In this document: positions 1-8,852 of the stretch, one piece after another
How positions within the stretch are numbered: position 1 is the first letter of the stretch
Layout of the letters: each line of letters begins with the position of its first letter
Assembly (NCBI GenBank): GCA_002382085.1
Contig: DFZK01000010.1
Location: 271,096 to 335,095 of the forward strand
Direction of reading: 5' to 3'
DNA: 64,000 bases
Source: Sulfurospirillum sp. UBA4058
Lineage (GTDB): Bacteria; Campylobacterota; Campylobacteria; Campylobacterales; Sulfurospirillaceae
Position numbers and translations under genes: made by a program
Notes under the pieces: generated by a model
What the model was told of the DNA's origin: nothing
Seen by the model: the letters and a program-made list of their open reading frames with translations, nothing else
Database searches by the model: none

Positions 1-1207
1 TACCCGTTAGCCTATCTTTGAGAGGTCTAAAGACACCCGTCTTCTCCAAAGAATGGCAGTTAGAACACGCCATTTTGGCGAGAAGTTCACCGGCATCCTT
101 TCTGTTCTCATCGGTAATCGTTTTTAGACGAGCCGGCACGAAAGGATTGAGGTGTAAAAGTCCCTTCTCGGCGATAATCGGAAGTTCGCTTTTGATATTT
201 TTACCGGGAACGTCTCGACTGATAATTTGATTGGAATAGATGTATTGTCCCGCAACGTAAGGCTTACGCATAGACTCTCTTAACTTCTCGCCAGACCATA
301 AACCCGAAATCAAAATAACACCGATCATCACGCTTGCAATCACGGGATTAATCAATTTTGGCTTAATAATCGCAATCGCGAAATACGCAATAAAGACCAA
401 CGTCAAGATAATTCTATTTTGAATAATCGCGTCTTTTGAGAAAGCAAAAACCGCATGAGCGTTTTCAGGAAGCGTACCCATATACCAAACAAAGAAAAAC
501 ATGGTTATGAAGCCGCCGATAATGCTGATATAACCCATTTTACGACTGAGTTCGTTGGAGAGTTCTTCATTTTCTTTGCGCATCGAGCTGGAAATAACCA
601 AGCCGATAACGCCCGACATCATAATCATAAAACCTATACGCAAAAACATATGCGGGAACGTATTGATACCGAAAAAGGCATCGCTTGCGCTTCCCGTTGC
701 ATAATACGCTTGCGTTCCGGGCCACATCATAAAACTGATAATACCGATGATCAACGCCAATGTTCCGACCGAAGCCAACGCAAACGTATAGGTCAGTTTA
801 AGGTGTGTTTTGCGATCAATTCTATCAATAAAGTAGACCAATGCGAAAACACCGATAACTTCGTAGATAAAAAAGACCCATTCGGTTGCCCAAACCCATA
901 CGAAGTTATGGATCAGCGCACTAATACCCCTCGGACTTGCCGCCGTTGCGGTATTCCAGATACCCGGTCCCGTAATCGACCCTAAAACATACGAGAAGAT
1001 CAGCAAAAACATACCGTACTTTTTCATGTACGGATAATAATCGCTTCGGTTCTCTTTATACGCTTTGTGCGATAAAAAGGCAAAAAGCATAGCCGCACCG
1101 ACCGACGTATGCGAGAATAAGATGTGTATCGTACCCGTTATACCCATCATCCAAGCACTTCCATATTCAGGAAAATAAAACAACGGGAATTGCCCTATTA
1201 TATCCAT
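1..1207 (-). CDS. bd-like oxidase subunit I with fused c-type cytochrome domain (partial)
   Basis: The reading frame opens at ATG 1207, behind a GGAGA ribosome site, and runs off the left edge after 402 codons, so the C-terminus is missing. About eight hydrophobic helices are visible. The first carries two histidines (H28 and H33, in IHILFSHTSVG), as in cytochrome-bd-type subunit I proteins. After the last helix a soluble stretch contains CSNCH at residues 381-385, a CxxCH haem-c site. The GRQPW quinol-loop motif of ordinary CydA is not visible. I infer a membrane electron-transfer protein of the bd-like, haem-c-fused kind; the electron donor and acceptor cannot be read from the sequence. The gene is monocistronic at its 5' end, with a candidate promoter and direct repeats upstream. 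Confidence 0.7.
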   Translation of the reverse strand, partial: MDIIGQFPLFYFPEYGSAWMMGITGTIHILFSHTSVGAAMLFAFLSHKAYKENRSDYYPYMKKYGMFLLIFSYVLGSITGPGIWNTATAASPRGISALIHNFVWVWATEWVFFIYEVIGVFALVYFIDRIDRKTHLKLTYTFALASVGTLALIIGIISFMMWPGTQAYYATGSASDAFFGINTFPHMFLRIGFMIMMSGVIGLVISSSMRKENEELSNELSRKMGYISIIGGFITMFFFVWYMGTLPENAHAVFAFSKDAIIQNRIILTLVFIAYFAIAIIKPKLINPVIASVMIGVILISGLWSGEKLRESMRKPYVAGQYIYSNQIISRDVPGKNIKSELPIIAEKGLLHLNPFVPARLKTITDENRKDAGELLAKMACSNCHSLEKTGVFRPLKDRLTG

Positions 1208-1242
1208 GAAGTCTCCTTTGTGTAAAATTTTTAACAAATAAG

Positions 1243-1274
1243 ATTATAGAAGCACCGTGTTAAATAAGTGTTAA
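1243..1274 (-). promoter_or_regulatory. promoter with 7-4-7 direct repeat upstream of bd-like oxidase gene
   Basis: On the minus strand a TATAAT (1248 to 1243) lies 36 bases before the ATG at 1207. Just upstream are two identical heptamers, TTAACAC, at 1274-1268 and 1263-1257, separated by four bases. Their period of 11 bp puts them on one face of the helix. This is the architecture of an OmpR/PhoB-type response-regulator box. The regulator is unknown. Confidence 0.45.
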
Positions 1275-1418
1275 TTTTAATTTTTTTTAATTTTTTACAT
1301 CAATAATGAAACAGAATGTTGCTTTAAAGAATCATATCGGAGGTTCAGCGTAGGGGTTTGATATATCATCACCGTCGTAAGAAAGATCGGCTTGCAAGCA
1401 AAATTATGAAAGCGATGA

Positions 1419-1439
1419 CGTCAGGAGCGCACCCTGACG
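1419..1439 (-). terminator. hairpin downstream of malate synthase gene
   Basis: A perfect 7-bp stem (1419-1425 with 1433-1439, 7-base loop, GC-rich) lies 20 bases past the stop of the minus-strand malate synthase gene. There is no strong U-tract after it on the minus strand, so it is a weak intrinsic-terminator candidate or an mRNA 3' stabiliser. Confidence 0.35.
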
Positions 1440-1458
1440 CGCGATTGAGAAATGTGTT

Positions 1459-3630
1459 TTAAGGATATTCGGGAAGTTCTTTTTTGACTTCTTTTCGTTT
1501 TACATGTAAGATAAATTCCGTATAGCCGTTCGGCTGGGTGCGTCCTTTAAAAATAAGTTCGCATGCGGCTTGAAAGGCGATACTCTTATGAAAATGCGGC
1601 GACATCGGTCGATATTTCGGATCGTGGGCATTTTGTGCATCGACGACGCGAGCCATCTTTTCCAATACCTCTTTGACTTCTTTTTCGTCGATGATACCGT
1701 GGTACAGCCAATTGGCAAGATGTTGGCTCGAAATGCGAAGCGTTGCTCGATCTTCCATCAATTCGATATTATGAATATCGGGAACTTTAGAACAACCGAT
1801 ACCTTGATCGACCCAACGTACGACGTAACCTAAAATACTTTGGACGTTATTTTCGACTTCTTGCGTTACCTCTTCACATGAAAGCGTGCGTTCCAATAGC
1901 GGTGGCGTTAAAAGATCCTCGATGCATGCGATTTTGCGTGTTCGAATTTCTTCAAGCTTTTGAGAGACGTTTACGTCATGGTAATGCAACGCGTGCAGCG
2001 TTGCCGCCGTCGGAGAGGGAACCCATGCCGTCGTTGCACCCGAGAGTGGATGAACGATCTTTTGCGTTAGCATTTTTTGCATTGCGTCCGGCATCGTCCA
2101 CATACCTTTGCCGATTTGTGCGTGCGAAGCAAATCCCGATTCGAGCGCAATATCGACGTTACGGTTTTCATACGCTTTCAGCCAAATGCTTTGTTTCATC
2201 TCCTCTTTGGGTAAAACCGGTCCATACTCCATGCAACTGTGGATTTCGTCACCCGTTCGATCTAAAAAGCCCGTATTGACAAAAAAGACACGCTCTTTTG
2301 CCCGTCTGATACATTCTAAAAGATTGACGCTCGTACGTCTTTCTTCATCCATGATGCCCATTTTAATCGTATACGAAGGCAGTCCTAATACCTCTTCGAC
2401 GCGTGCGAAAACTTCATTGACGTAAGAAATTTCTTCAGGTCCGTGGCATTTGGGTTTGACGATATAGATATGAGAAGCAACGCTATTGCGCAACCCATTC
2501 TCTTTTTTCAGGTCGTGAAGCGCACATAACGCCGTTACAAAAGCGTCTAACAATCCTTCGGCTATCGGTTTGTCGTTACATGTAATGCTAGAACTCATCA
2601 TATGAAGCCCGACATTTCGAATCAGTAAAAGAGCGCGTCCCTTAAGAATCAGCGGCGTACCGTCTTTCGAAAGAAACGTCTTGTCGGGATTAAGTGCGCG
2701 TACGATCGTGTGTGCTTTATGCTCAAAACTAACGCTTAAGTCGCCCTTCATCATTCCAAGCCAATGGCGGTAGATGCGGATTTTATCTTCCGTATCAACC
2801 GCGGCAACGGAATCCTCGCAATCTTGAATCACGCTCAACGCCGATTCAAGTATGATGTCTTGAATGCCTGCAAGATTTGTTTGTCCTATCGTGCCGTTAC
2901 GATCCAAACGAATTTCGACATGTAAGCCGTTATTTTGAAGCAAAAGGCTGGTCGGATCGCACGTTTCTCCCGTATAGCCGACCCATTTTTCAGGCTCTCG
3001 AAGTGAAACATAGCTTCCGTCTAAACATTGCATTACTAATATATTTTTTTCCAAACGGAACGCTTCGACGTCGGCATAGCTACCCGAACTTAACGGAAAA
3101 GTACGATCCAAAAAGGCGTAAACGAATTCAAAAACTTTTTCACCGCGCTTGGGATTGTACGTGAAGCGTTTTTCGTACGGTTCACTATCATCGATGACAT
3201 CCGTACCGTAAAGCGCATCGAGTAAACTTCCCCATCGTGCGTTGGCGGCATTGAGCGCATAACGCGCATTGTCTGCCGGAACGACTAGTTGCGGTGTGGC
3301 GATATCGGAAATTTCCGGATCCATTGCGCCGGCATTGATTTCAAACGGCTCTTTTTCATCCAAGTAATAGCCGATCTCTTTTAAAAAGGCGATATGTTCT
3401 TCATGATCAAATGTTTTTTGATGATTTTTATACCACATATCAAGCTGTGACTGAAAAACGTCTCGCTTACGTAACAATTGGACGTTACGGGGTCCAAAAT
3501 CCAACACCGCCGTTTCGAAACCGTTCCAAAAAGCTTCAACGCTTATGCCGGTGTCGGGCAAGACTTCGTTACCGATAAAATCATACAATGCCGTATCAAT
3601 CTGCAATGTTCCGTACGCGATACTTTTCAT
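1459..3630 (-). CDS. glcB: malate synthase G
   Basis: This enzyme condenses glyoxylate with acetyl-CoA to malate in the glyoxylate shunt or glycolate use. The 723 residues equal the length of E. coli GlcB, so it appears complete. Family active-site segments are visible in order: LLLIRNVG with the catalytic Arg near residue 337, MGIMDEERRTSVNL near 424-437 with the Mg-binding Glu, NTGFLDRTGDE near 450-460 with the Mg-binding Asp, and WVDQGIG near 628 with the catalytic-base Asp. No isocitrate lyase or glycolate oxidase gene lies in this window, so the glyoxylate source is not shown. It is followed by a hairpin at 1419-1439 and preceded by dgkA on the same strand with a 64-bp gap. Confidence 0.95.
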   Translation of the reverse strand: MKSIAYGTLQIDTALYDFIGNEVLPDTGISVEAFWNGFETAVLDFGPRNVQLLRKRDVFQSQLDMWYKNHQKTFDHEEHIAFLKEIGYYLDEKEPFEINAGAMDPEISDIATPQLVVPADNARYALNAANARWGSLLDALYGTDVIDDSEPYEKRFTYNPKRGEKVFEFVYAFLDRTFPLSSGSYADVEAFRLEKNILVMQCLDGSYVSLREPEKWVGYTGETCDPTSLLLQNNGLHVEIRLDRNGTIGQTNLAGIQDIILESALSVIQDCEDSVAAVDTEDKIRIYRHWLGMMKGDLSVSFEHKAHTIVRALNPDKTFLSKDGTPLILKGRALLLIRNVGLHMMSSSITCNDKPIAEGLLDAFVTALCALHDLKKENGLRNSVASHIYIVKPKCHGPEEISYVNEVFARVEEVLGLPSYTIKMGIMDEERRTSVNLLECIRRAKERVFFVNTGFLDRTGDEIHSCMEYGPVLPKEEMKQSIWLKAYENRNVDIALESGFASHAQIGKGMWTMPDAMQKMLTQKIVHPLSGATTAWVPSPTAATLHALHYHDVNVSQKLEEIRTRKIACIEDLLTPPLLERTLSCEEVTQEVENNVQSILGYVVRWVDQGIGCSKVPDIHNIELMEDRATLRISSQHLANWLYHGIIDEKEVKEVLEKMARVVDAQNAHDPKYRPMSPHFHKSIAFQAACELIFKGRTQPNGYTEFILHVKRKEVKKELPEYP

Positions 3631-3694
3631 GTTTATTCCTTTTTTAATCCGTAAAGATTAGCACAGTGCCATGAGATTTATCTGTCAGTATCGA

Positions 3695-4060
3695 CTATTG
3701 ATGCGACCATTGCCATAAACCGAAGCACCAAATCACTACGCAAACGCCGATGCTCAAAAAAACGACGGTACTTCCCATATCTTTTGCACGTCCCGCCATT
3801 TCATGATGCTCAAGCGTCACTAAATCGGTAACGCGCTCGATCGCACTGTTAATCGCTTCGGCAATTAAAATCCCCGTCAGTGAAGAAAACATTAGCAGCT
3901 TATACCATAACTCCAACGAAAAAAACCATAAAAGCGGAATCAATACGCACACGGCAACCAATTCGATTCGAAACGAAGTTTCCGTTAGCAAAAGATCTTT
4001 AAGTCCCTTAAGCGCATACGAAGTATTTTTAATAAAATGGTATTTGGGTTGATTTCTCAC
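3695..4060 (-). CDS. dgkA: diacylglycerol kinase (integral membrane)
   Basis: The protein phosphorylates diacylglycerol to phosphatidic acid in the inner membrane, recycling lipid released during envelope synthesis. It has 121 residues, the normal DgkA length, with three hydrophobic helices. The family signature EAINSAIERVTDL occupies residues 68-80 and AKDMGSTVV residues 92-100; these hold the acidic active-site residues. It lies 64 bp upstream of glcB on the same strand and may be cotranscribed with it, although no functional link is evident. Confidence 0.95.
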   Translation of the reverse strand: MRNQPKYHFIKNTSYALKGLKDLLLTETSFRIELVAVCVLIPLLWFFSLELWYKLLMFSSLTGILIAEAINSAIERVTDLVTLEHHEMAGRAKDMGSTVVFLSIGVCVVIWCFGLWQWSHQ

Positions 4061-4167
4061 GCATATCCTTTATATCGATATCCAACTAAAAGCAATCATT
4101 TAAATTATTTCTGAGCAACCTAGACTGTCGCTATCCCGCGTTCACCTCATCACCGCCAAACAGCTCT

Positions 4168-4482
4168 TTACGATCGCTCTTCAAAACAGATATGTTTTGC
4201 CACGTACCATTTGACGATAGCCAACGTCGAATAATTCATCTCCCGTTGCACGAGAGGAATGGACATAATACGCATCTTTGAACTCACGATACCGCTAACA
4301 AGCGTTAAAAACAGAAAAAAAGCAATACCGATCCAGACATTATACGCATATCCCAACCAAACACCTAGCAGAAGCGGCGTAAAACCGATCGCCGTATAAA
4401 GCACGATCATCATCAAACGGCACTTGAAACCTCGAACGCGAGGAACTAACTCGATAACGGGAGGTAAAGAATCGTCGTTCAT
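4168..4482 (-). CDS. small membrane protein, two helices, unknown function
   Basis: I do not recognise this 104-residue protein. It has a polar N-terminus of about 20 residues, then two adjacent hydrophobic segments (roughly residues 24-45 and 48-68), and a short charged C-terminal tail, so it should be an inner-membrane hairpin. Its ATG follows the TAG stop of yajQ with no gap (TAGATG), which points to translational coupling as the last gene of the operon running 8460 to 4168. Nothing in the sequence assigns a role. Confidence 0.75.
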   Translation of the reverse strand: MNDDSLPPVIELVPRVRGFKCRLMMIVLYTAIGFTPLLLGVWLGYAYNVWIGIAFFLFLTLVSGIVSSKMRIMSIPLVQREMNYSTLAIVKWYVAKHICFEERS

Positions 4483-4980
4483 CTATTTCAAGTTGGTAAA
4501 ATTGACCGGAAAATCAAAATCGCATGCACGAATCGCTCTAATCGCTTCTTGCAAATCATCGATCGACTTACCTTCGACCCTCACGACGTCCCCGCGAATG
4601 GAAGCTTGAACTTTGAGTTTAAGATCCTTAATTTCTTTGACGATTTTTTTGGCATCGTCGCTTGAAATCGCATCGACGATCGCGACCGTTACTTTCGTAT
4701 TGCCGCCGCTTGAAGGTTCGCGTTTACTCTCTTTTAACGCTTTGGCGGAAATATCGCGTTTGATCGCTTCGGAAATCAGGGCATCGACCATTGCATCGGC
4801 CTTGTTATCGCTGGTCGTAATCAACGTAAACGCTTTATTCTTTTCGTTATAATCAAACTCACATGTAATCCCTTTAAAATCCCATCGATTCGTGATCACT
4901 TTTTTCGCTTGCTCGTAAGCGTCTTTGAGTTTTTGTTTATCGATCTCGGCGGTAATATCAAAACTGTGTTCTTTCGCCAT
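4483..4980 (-). CDS. yajQ: YajQ family nucleotide-binding protein
   Basis: The 165-residue protein matches the YajQ family in full: N-terminal MAKEHSFDITAEID, then KQKLKDAYEQAKK and the central WDFKG segment. Members have two alpha/beta domains, and some have been reported to bind cyclic di-GMP and act with transcription regulators; the role here is inferred from family only. It sits inside the tight minus-strand operon, 9 bp after the D-2-hydroxyacid dehydrogenase gene and directly abutting the small membrane protein. Confidence 0.93.
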   Translation of the reverse strand: MAKEHSFDITAEIDKQKLKDAYEQAKKVITNRWDFKGITCEFDYNEKNKAFTLITTSDNKADAMVDALISEAIKRDISAKALKESKREPSSGGNTKVTVAIVDAISSDDAKKIVKEIKDLKLKVQASIRGDVVRVEGKSIDDLQEAIRAIRACDFDFPVNFTNLK

Positions 4981-4989
4981 ACCTTCTCC

Positions 4990-5922
4990 TTATCGGTTTA
5001 AAAATAGTTGAATATTTTGAGCGACCAACGCCATGAGCTTCTTACGTGCTTCCTTACTTGCCCATGCGATGTGCGGCGTGATAATGAGCCGTTCTGCATG
5101 CTTGACATGTAAGAGTGGGTGATGCGCTTTCATCGGCTCGATTTCCAAAACGTCAAGTCCGACGTACAGCTCTTTTTCGTCGATGATCTTTGCCAACGCT
5201 ACCTCATCGACGATACCGCCGCGTCCGACGTTCACCAGTATGCTGCCCTCTTTCATCATCGCTAACGCGTTTGCATCGATCAGATTTTTCGTTTGTGCAT
5301 TCAAAGGTGCATGAATCGTGATAATATCACAGGTCGGAAGCATTGTTTCAAGCGGTAAACGCTCGTACACGGCATCGTTGTTTGCACCGCTCGTGGAATA
5401 ATACGCGACTTCCGCACCAAACGCCGTCGCGATCTTGGCAACTTCTTTACCGATGGTTCCAAGACCGATAATACCCCAACGCTTGCCTTTGATTTCCCAA
5501 AACGGCTTTTCGATGTGCGTAAAACTTGCCGCCTTCACCCAACCGCCGCTTTTAACAAAATCATGATAGTAGGCACTTTTACCGATGAGATCCAACACTA
5601 ACATCATAGTCGTTTGCGCCACCGAAGCGGTCGAATATCCCGCAACGTTTTTAACCTCAATGCCTTTTTCTTTAGCATACGCCAAATCCACGTTATTCGT
5701 TCCCGTCGCAGTCACGCAAATAAGCTTTATGTTTGGACAAGCATCCATCACGTCTTGATCAATCACGACTTTGTTGGTTAGAACGATCTTGGCATCGGCG
5801 ATATGGGCTATTCGCTCGTCCGCACGCGTCGTGTCAAACGTTTTGAACTCTCCCAGAGCGTGAAATGCGCTTAAATCAATATCGCCTCCCAATGTTCCGG
5901 CATCTAAAAAAACGACTTTCAT
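4990..5922 (-). CDS. D-2-hydroxyacid dehydrogenase, NAD-dependent
   Basis: A 310-residue member of the D-isomer-specific 2-hydroxyacid dehydrogenase family. The Rossmann motif GLGTIG is at residues 153-158. The catalytic triad is in place: Arg234 in VGRGG, Glu262 in IEP and His284 in TPHIAW. The closest functional types are glycerate dehydrogenase/hydroxypyruvate reductase and fermentative D-lactate dehydrogenase; the sequence does not settle the substrate, so no symbol is given. It starts 3 bp after the stop of the glutathionylspermidine-synthase-like gene and is clearly in the same operon. Confidence 0.92.
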   Translation of the reverse strand: MKVVFLDAGTLGGDIDLSAFHALGEFKTFDTTRADERIAHIADAKIVLTNKVVIDQDVMDACPNIKLICVTATGTNNVDLAYAKEKGIEVKNVAGYSTASVAQTTMMLVLDLIGKSAYYHDFVKSGGWVKAASFTHIEKPFWEIKGKRWGIIGLGTIGKEVAKIATAFGAEVAYYSTSGANNDAVYERLPLETMLPTCDIITIHAPLNAQTKNLIDANALAMMKEGSILVNVGRGGIVDEVALAKIIDEKELYVGLDVLEIEPMKAHHPLLHVKHAERLIITPHIAWASKEARKKLMALVAQNIQLFLNR

Positions 5923-5925
5923 ACC

Positions 5926-7107
5926 TTAATCCTTAATGCGATGTCCTACGAATTTCGAGAAGTTTCCCATGATGAGCCCGCCGCGTCTAAAACCAAGCCC
6001 GCATCCCTCATACGCGAAGAAAACGCCCGCTTGGTAGGAACGCTTCTCATCGTCTCTTGGCAGTTCGACGTACTCTTGATAAATCGGTTTAAACCCTTTA
6101 TAGTCGCCTTCCGTTTGCTCAATGACGTTCATCGTTTCATCAAAGATCACGGTATTCGCACCCTCTCGTCCGAAAGCACGTTTTTCAACCTGCTTTTTAC
6201 CTTTGAGCGGTTCGAACGACGTTTCCAACAACAAAGGATGGTTTGGAAACAGATCCCAAAGAATTTTCATAAACGCTTTACTTTGAAAAAGAAGCGTATA
6301 AGCGGGATTGAGGATAATCGCTTGCCGTTCACGTACGATCTCGTCTAACAATAGTGCCAAGTCGCCCTCTTCAATCGCAATATTTTCCCACGGAACGAGT
6401 TTAAACCAATACTCGAAATTTTCGTCGCCTTTAAAAATACCCTCTTTGCCGTTAAATCCGACTTCATCGACATACGCAAAATCGGTATGAAATCCTGCTT
6501 CGTTGGCGGCTATTTGTAAAAAACGCACCGTATTTTCATCTTCGATACTTCCGCGAATCGATGAAAAAAGGATTTTCCACCCTTCGTAATACTGTGCAAA
6601 ATCTTCCGTATCTCCGCCTAAGACGACCACGCGTTTAAAATTCTCTTTGAGTGCTTCAAACACGGTGTTAAACTGCTTGGCTTCATCCATTCCGTTTGCC
6701 TTCAGCATCGCCCACTGGATAATTGCTGTTTCGTACAACGATGTCGGCGTATCGGCGTTAAATTCAAGCAATTTAATCGGCTTCCCGTCCACGCCGCCCG
6801 CAAAATCAAAACGTCCGTAAAGGTGCCAATGTACATCGTTTTCCCATGAATTTTTAATCAATTCGACTAAATTAAAAGGGATATTGAGTTCATGAAAAAG
6901 ATGGTTGTCGATAACGTACTGTCCCGCTTGTGCATACATGTCGTACAATTCATTCGCCGCTTCGTAGTATGCTTCCGCCTCTTGCGGCGTAATCACGACC
7001 AATTCGTCAGCGACATACGACGTTTGATCCTGATCCGTATGCCAATAAAAACCGATGGACTCTAAAAATTCTTTGCGTAAAGGTTTGATTTTTTCTACAT
7101 GTAACAT
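5926..7107 (-). CDS. glutathionylspermidine synthase family ATP-grasp protein
   Basis: The 393-residue protein matches the preATP-grasp/ATP-grasp synthetase domain of the glutathionylspermidine synthase family, without the N-terminal amidase of full E. coli Gss, as in E. coli YgiC and YjfC. Visible family segments include HLYGRFDF near residues 94-101 and LLEFNADTPTSLYE near 112-125. These stand-alone homologues are thought to ligate a peptide to an amine, but their substrate is not established. The gene starts 2 bp after the UPF0323 lipoprotein gene, echoing the E. coli ygiB (lipoprotein)-ygiC pairing. The shared role is inference. Confidence 0.9.
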   Translation of the reverse strand: MLHVEKIKPLRKEFLESIGFYWHTDQDQTSYVADELVVITPQEAEAYYEAANELYDMYAQAGQYVIDNHLFHELNIPFNLVELIKNSWENDVHWHLYGRFDFAGGVDGKPIKLLEFNADTPTSLYETAIIQWAMLKANGMDEAKQFNTVFEALKENFKRVVVLGGDTEDFAQYYEGWKILFSSIRGSIEDENTVRFLQIAANEAGFHTDFAYVDEVGFNGKEGIFKGDENFEYWFKLVPWENIAIEEGDLALLLDEIVRERQAIILNPAYTLLFQSKAFMKILWDLFPNHPLLLETSFEPLKGKKQVEKRAFGREGANTVIFDETMNVIEQTEGDYKGFKPIYQEYVELPRDDEKRSYQAGVFFAYEGCGLGFRRGGLIMGNFSKFVGHRIKD

Positions 7108-7109
7108 GA

Positions 7110-7748
7110 TTAACTTCCATAACTGCTAGGAGTACTTGAGCTTGACGCTCCGCTAGACGACGAACCCGACGTTCCGGAACTTCCGCCGAAAAATCCGCTG
7201 CTTTTCGTCGCACCGCTACTTGGAGTCGTTGTGGCAGCAGGTTTATTAAAACTGGTGCTGCTTCGCGAATACGCTTGCGGCGTTTTATACGTCGTAGCAC
7301 GTTGGTTTTGATAATTGGCGTTTCCGAACAGTTTATTTCCGATCCAACTACCGATCATCGCTCCGGCGATACTTGAAAGTAAGACGCCGCCAAGCCCCAT
7401 GCCGCCGGAACTCATTTGAGGATTGGTCAATGCGGACGTATTGTTGTCGATTTTTTTAGCTTCATCCTGCACTAACGCATCGATTTCCGCTTGCGAAAGT
7501 AAACGTTCGGTTCCGTCCAAACCTCGAACGACGACTCGCGTGCCGCCGGAACTGGGATACTCTTCGGCAATTTTATACACGCCCGGAGCCGTTTCGTCGA
7601 CAATCACGGTTGCGCCTTGCGTTTTTGCCGCTTCGGCTAGCGCGTTTTTATTCTCGTCCTTACTATCGCATCCTTGCAATCCTGCGATCACAAGAACGCC
7701 GAGCCCTCCTGCAATCATATAATCGGATATTTTTCTTACGTATTTCAT
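7110..7748 (-). CDS. UPF0323 family lipoprotein
   Basis: This 212-residue protein has a lipoprotein signal ending in the lipobox LQGC, with the acylated Cys near residue 27. A small folded region follows (about residues 40-95), then a glycine-rich hydrophobic segment, GGVLLSSIAGAMIGSWIG, and a long Ser/Thr/Gly-rich disordered tail. This matches the UPF0323 lipoproteins of Campylobacter and Helicobacter; their function is unknown. It should be exported and membrane anchored. It lies 7 bp after the HTH protein gene and 2 bp before the ATP-grasp ligase gene. The tail's base composition drifts from its neighbours because of serine and glycine repeats. Confidence 0.85.
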   Translation of the reverse strand: MKYVRKISDYMIAGGLGVLVIAGLQGCDSKDENKNALAEAAKTQGATVIVDETAPGVYKIAEEYPSSGGTRVVVRGLDGTERLLSQAEIDALVQDEAKKIDNNTSALTNPQMSSGGMGLGGVLLSSIAGAMIGSWIGNKLFGNANYQNQRATTYKTPQAYSRSSTSFNKPAATTTPSSGATKSSGFFGGSSGTSGSSSSGASSSSTPSSYGS

Positions 7749-7755
7749 GCGCGTT

Positions 7756-8460
7756 TTATTCTCCTAAAATTTCTTTGAGTTTCTTGCCTTTTTTAATAAA
7801 GATTTTTCCGTTTTTATCCAAAACGTCATTGAGCTGACTCGCTTTTTTGCTTAATACGTCGCTGATTTGTTGTTTTTCTTTCTTCGAAAACCCTTTTTCT
7901 TTTAAATAACTCCTCAAATCGCGCCAATCGCTGTACGATTCTAAAAGTTCTTCTTCCTCTTTGGCAATTTCATCGTCTTCTTCGTCCATAACGTCGACTT
8001 CCTCCACGTATCCGTGCTCCGTCGACGTACGTTGAAACGCATTTGACGAAGGCGATGCAACTTCCGAAGAAACGCCGATTTGCCGATTGGCGAGGGCTAA
8101 AATTGCTTTGAGCTGCTCGTCTCTTTCTTTATAAATCATTTCGATTTTTTCTTTCGATTCGATCAGCAAACGTTCTTTATCGGCAACCAACCGCTCTTTA
8201 TCGCTTTCTAACTTCTCGTTTTTTTGTTTGAGTTCTTCAACTTGATTTTTGAGCAGTTCGATATAAGCACTCTCCGCCGCATGGTCGGTTGTTTTACGGG
8301 AAGAAAGATTCTCTTTTGAGGGTGTTTTTGTTAGTAAAATATATTTCACGCCCTCTTCGACGACGCTTTGCAAAGAACCGCGTCGTAGTCGGTTATATAT
8401 CGCCTCTTTACTCACGCCTAAAAGTTTCGCCGCTTCGGTAACGGTTAGTTTTTTTTCCAT
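7756..8460 (-). CDS. helix-turn-helix DNA-binding protein with long coiled coil
   Basis: First gene of the operon running 8460 to 4168. The N-terminus (about residues 4-45, TVTEAAKLLGVSKEAIYNRL) is an excisionase/MerR-like helix-turn-helix. Residues about 65-125 form a charged coiled coil rich in Glu and Lys, so the protein should oligomerise. An acidic linker (MDEEDDEIAKEEEELLE) and a lysine-rich C-terminal helical region follow. I know no named family with a proven role. From its position it may regulate its own operon, or it may be a DNA-organising protein. Confidence 0.75.
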   Translation of the reverse strand: MEKKLTVTEAAKLLGVSKEAIYNRLRRGSLQSVVEEGVKYILLTKTPSKENLSSRKTTDHAAESAYIELLKNQVEELKQKNEKLESDKERLVADKERLLIESKEKIEMIYKERDEQLKAILALANRQIGVSSEVASPSSNAFQRTSTEHGYVEEVDVMDEEDDEIAKEEEELLESYSDWRDLRSYLKEKGFSKKEKQQISDVLSKKASQLNDVLDKNGKIFIKKGKKLKEILGE

Positions 8461-8572
8461 AAATTACGACCTTTACTAACGAAAAGAAGTTGATTGGTAC
8501 TGTATGGTATCATAGCTTTAATTAGTTTTATTTGAGAAAGAAATTTTTGAAGCGATAAACACTAAAGAAGAA

Positions 8573-8602
8573 GCCAAGAAGCTAACTTCTTGGCCGCGTG
8601 TG
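8573..8602 (-). terminator. intrinsic terminator of rpsU
   Basis: A perfect 9-bp stem (8573-8581 with 8586-8594, 4-base loop) begins 8 bases after the rpsU stop. On the minus strand it is followed by a T-rich TTCTTCTTT stretch, the form of a rho-independent terminator. Confidence 0.7.
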
Positions 8603-8815
8603 TTAGAGTCTTGACTCGTAACGGCGAAGCATATAAAGTCGTTTAAGTTGTTTTTTACGAGCACTGATTTTATCTTTTTTGCGCTTTTCAGTCGCAGTTT
8701 CATAAAAACGTCTTGCACGTACTTCCGTAACCACTAAGTTACGATCAACTTGCTTTTTAAACTTACGATACGCCTCGTCAAACGATTCATTAGGATGTAC
8801 TTTGATCCCTGGCAT
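8603..8815 (-). CDS. rpsU: 30S ribosomal protein bS21
   Basis: The 70-residue, strongly basic protein matches bS21, with N-terminal MPGIKVHPNESFDEAYRKFK and a C-terminal run of Lys and Arg. It binds the 30S platform near the anti-Shine-Dalgarno end of 16S rRNA during initiation. It is monocistronic here, with a candidate -10 (TAGAAT, minus strand 8858 to 8853) upstream and a strong hairpin terminator downstream. The ribosome site is the AAAGGTGG run just before the ATG. Confidence 0.96.
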   Translation of the reverse strand: MPGIKVHPNESFDEAYRKFKKQVDRNLVVTEVRARRFYETATEKRKKDKISARKKQLKRLYMLRRYESRL

Positions 8816-8852
8816 ACTCTATCCACCACCTTTCTGATGAATTTGAGAAGAC

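Noticed and set aside
455..985. Plus-strand open frame of 176 codons
   Set aside because: It is the antisense of the bd-like oxidase gene, which has a good start, helices and a CxxCH. The plus-strand product is low-quality, with many His/Asn/Arg residues and no family resemblance.
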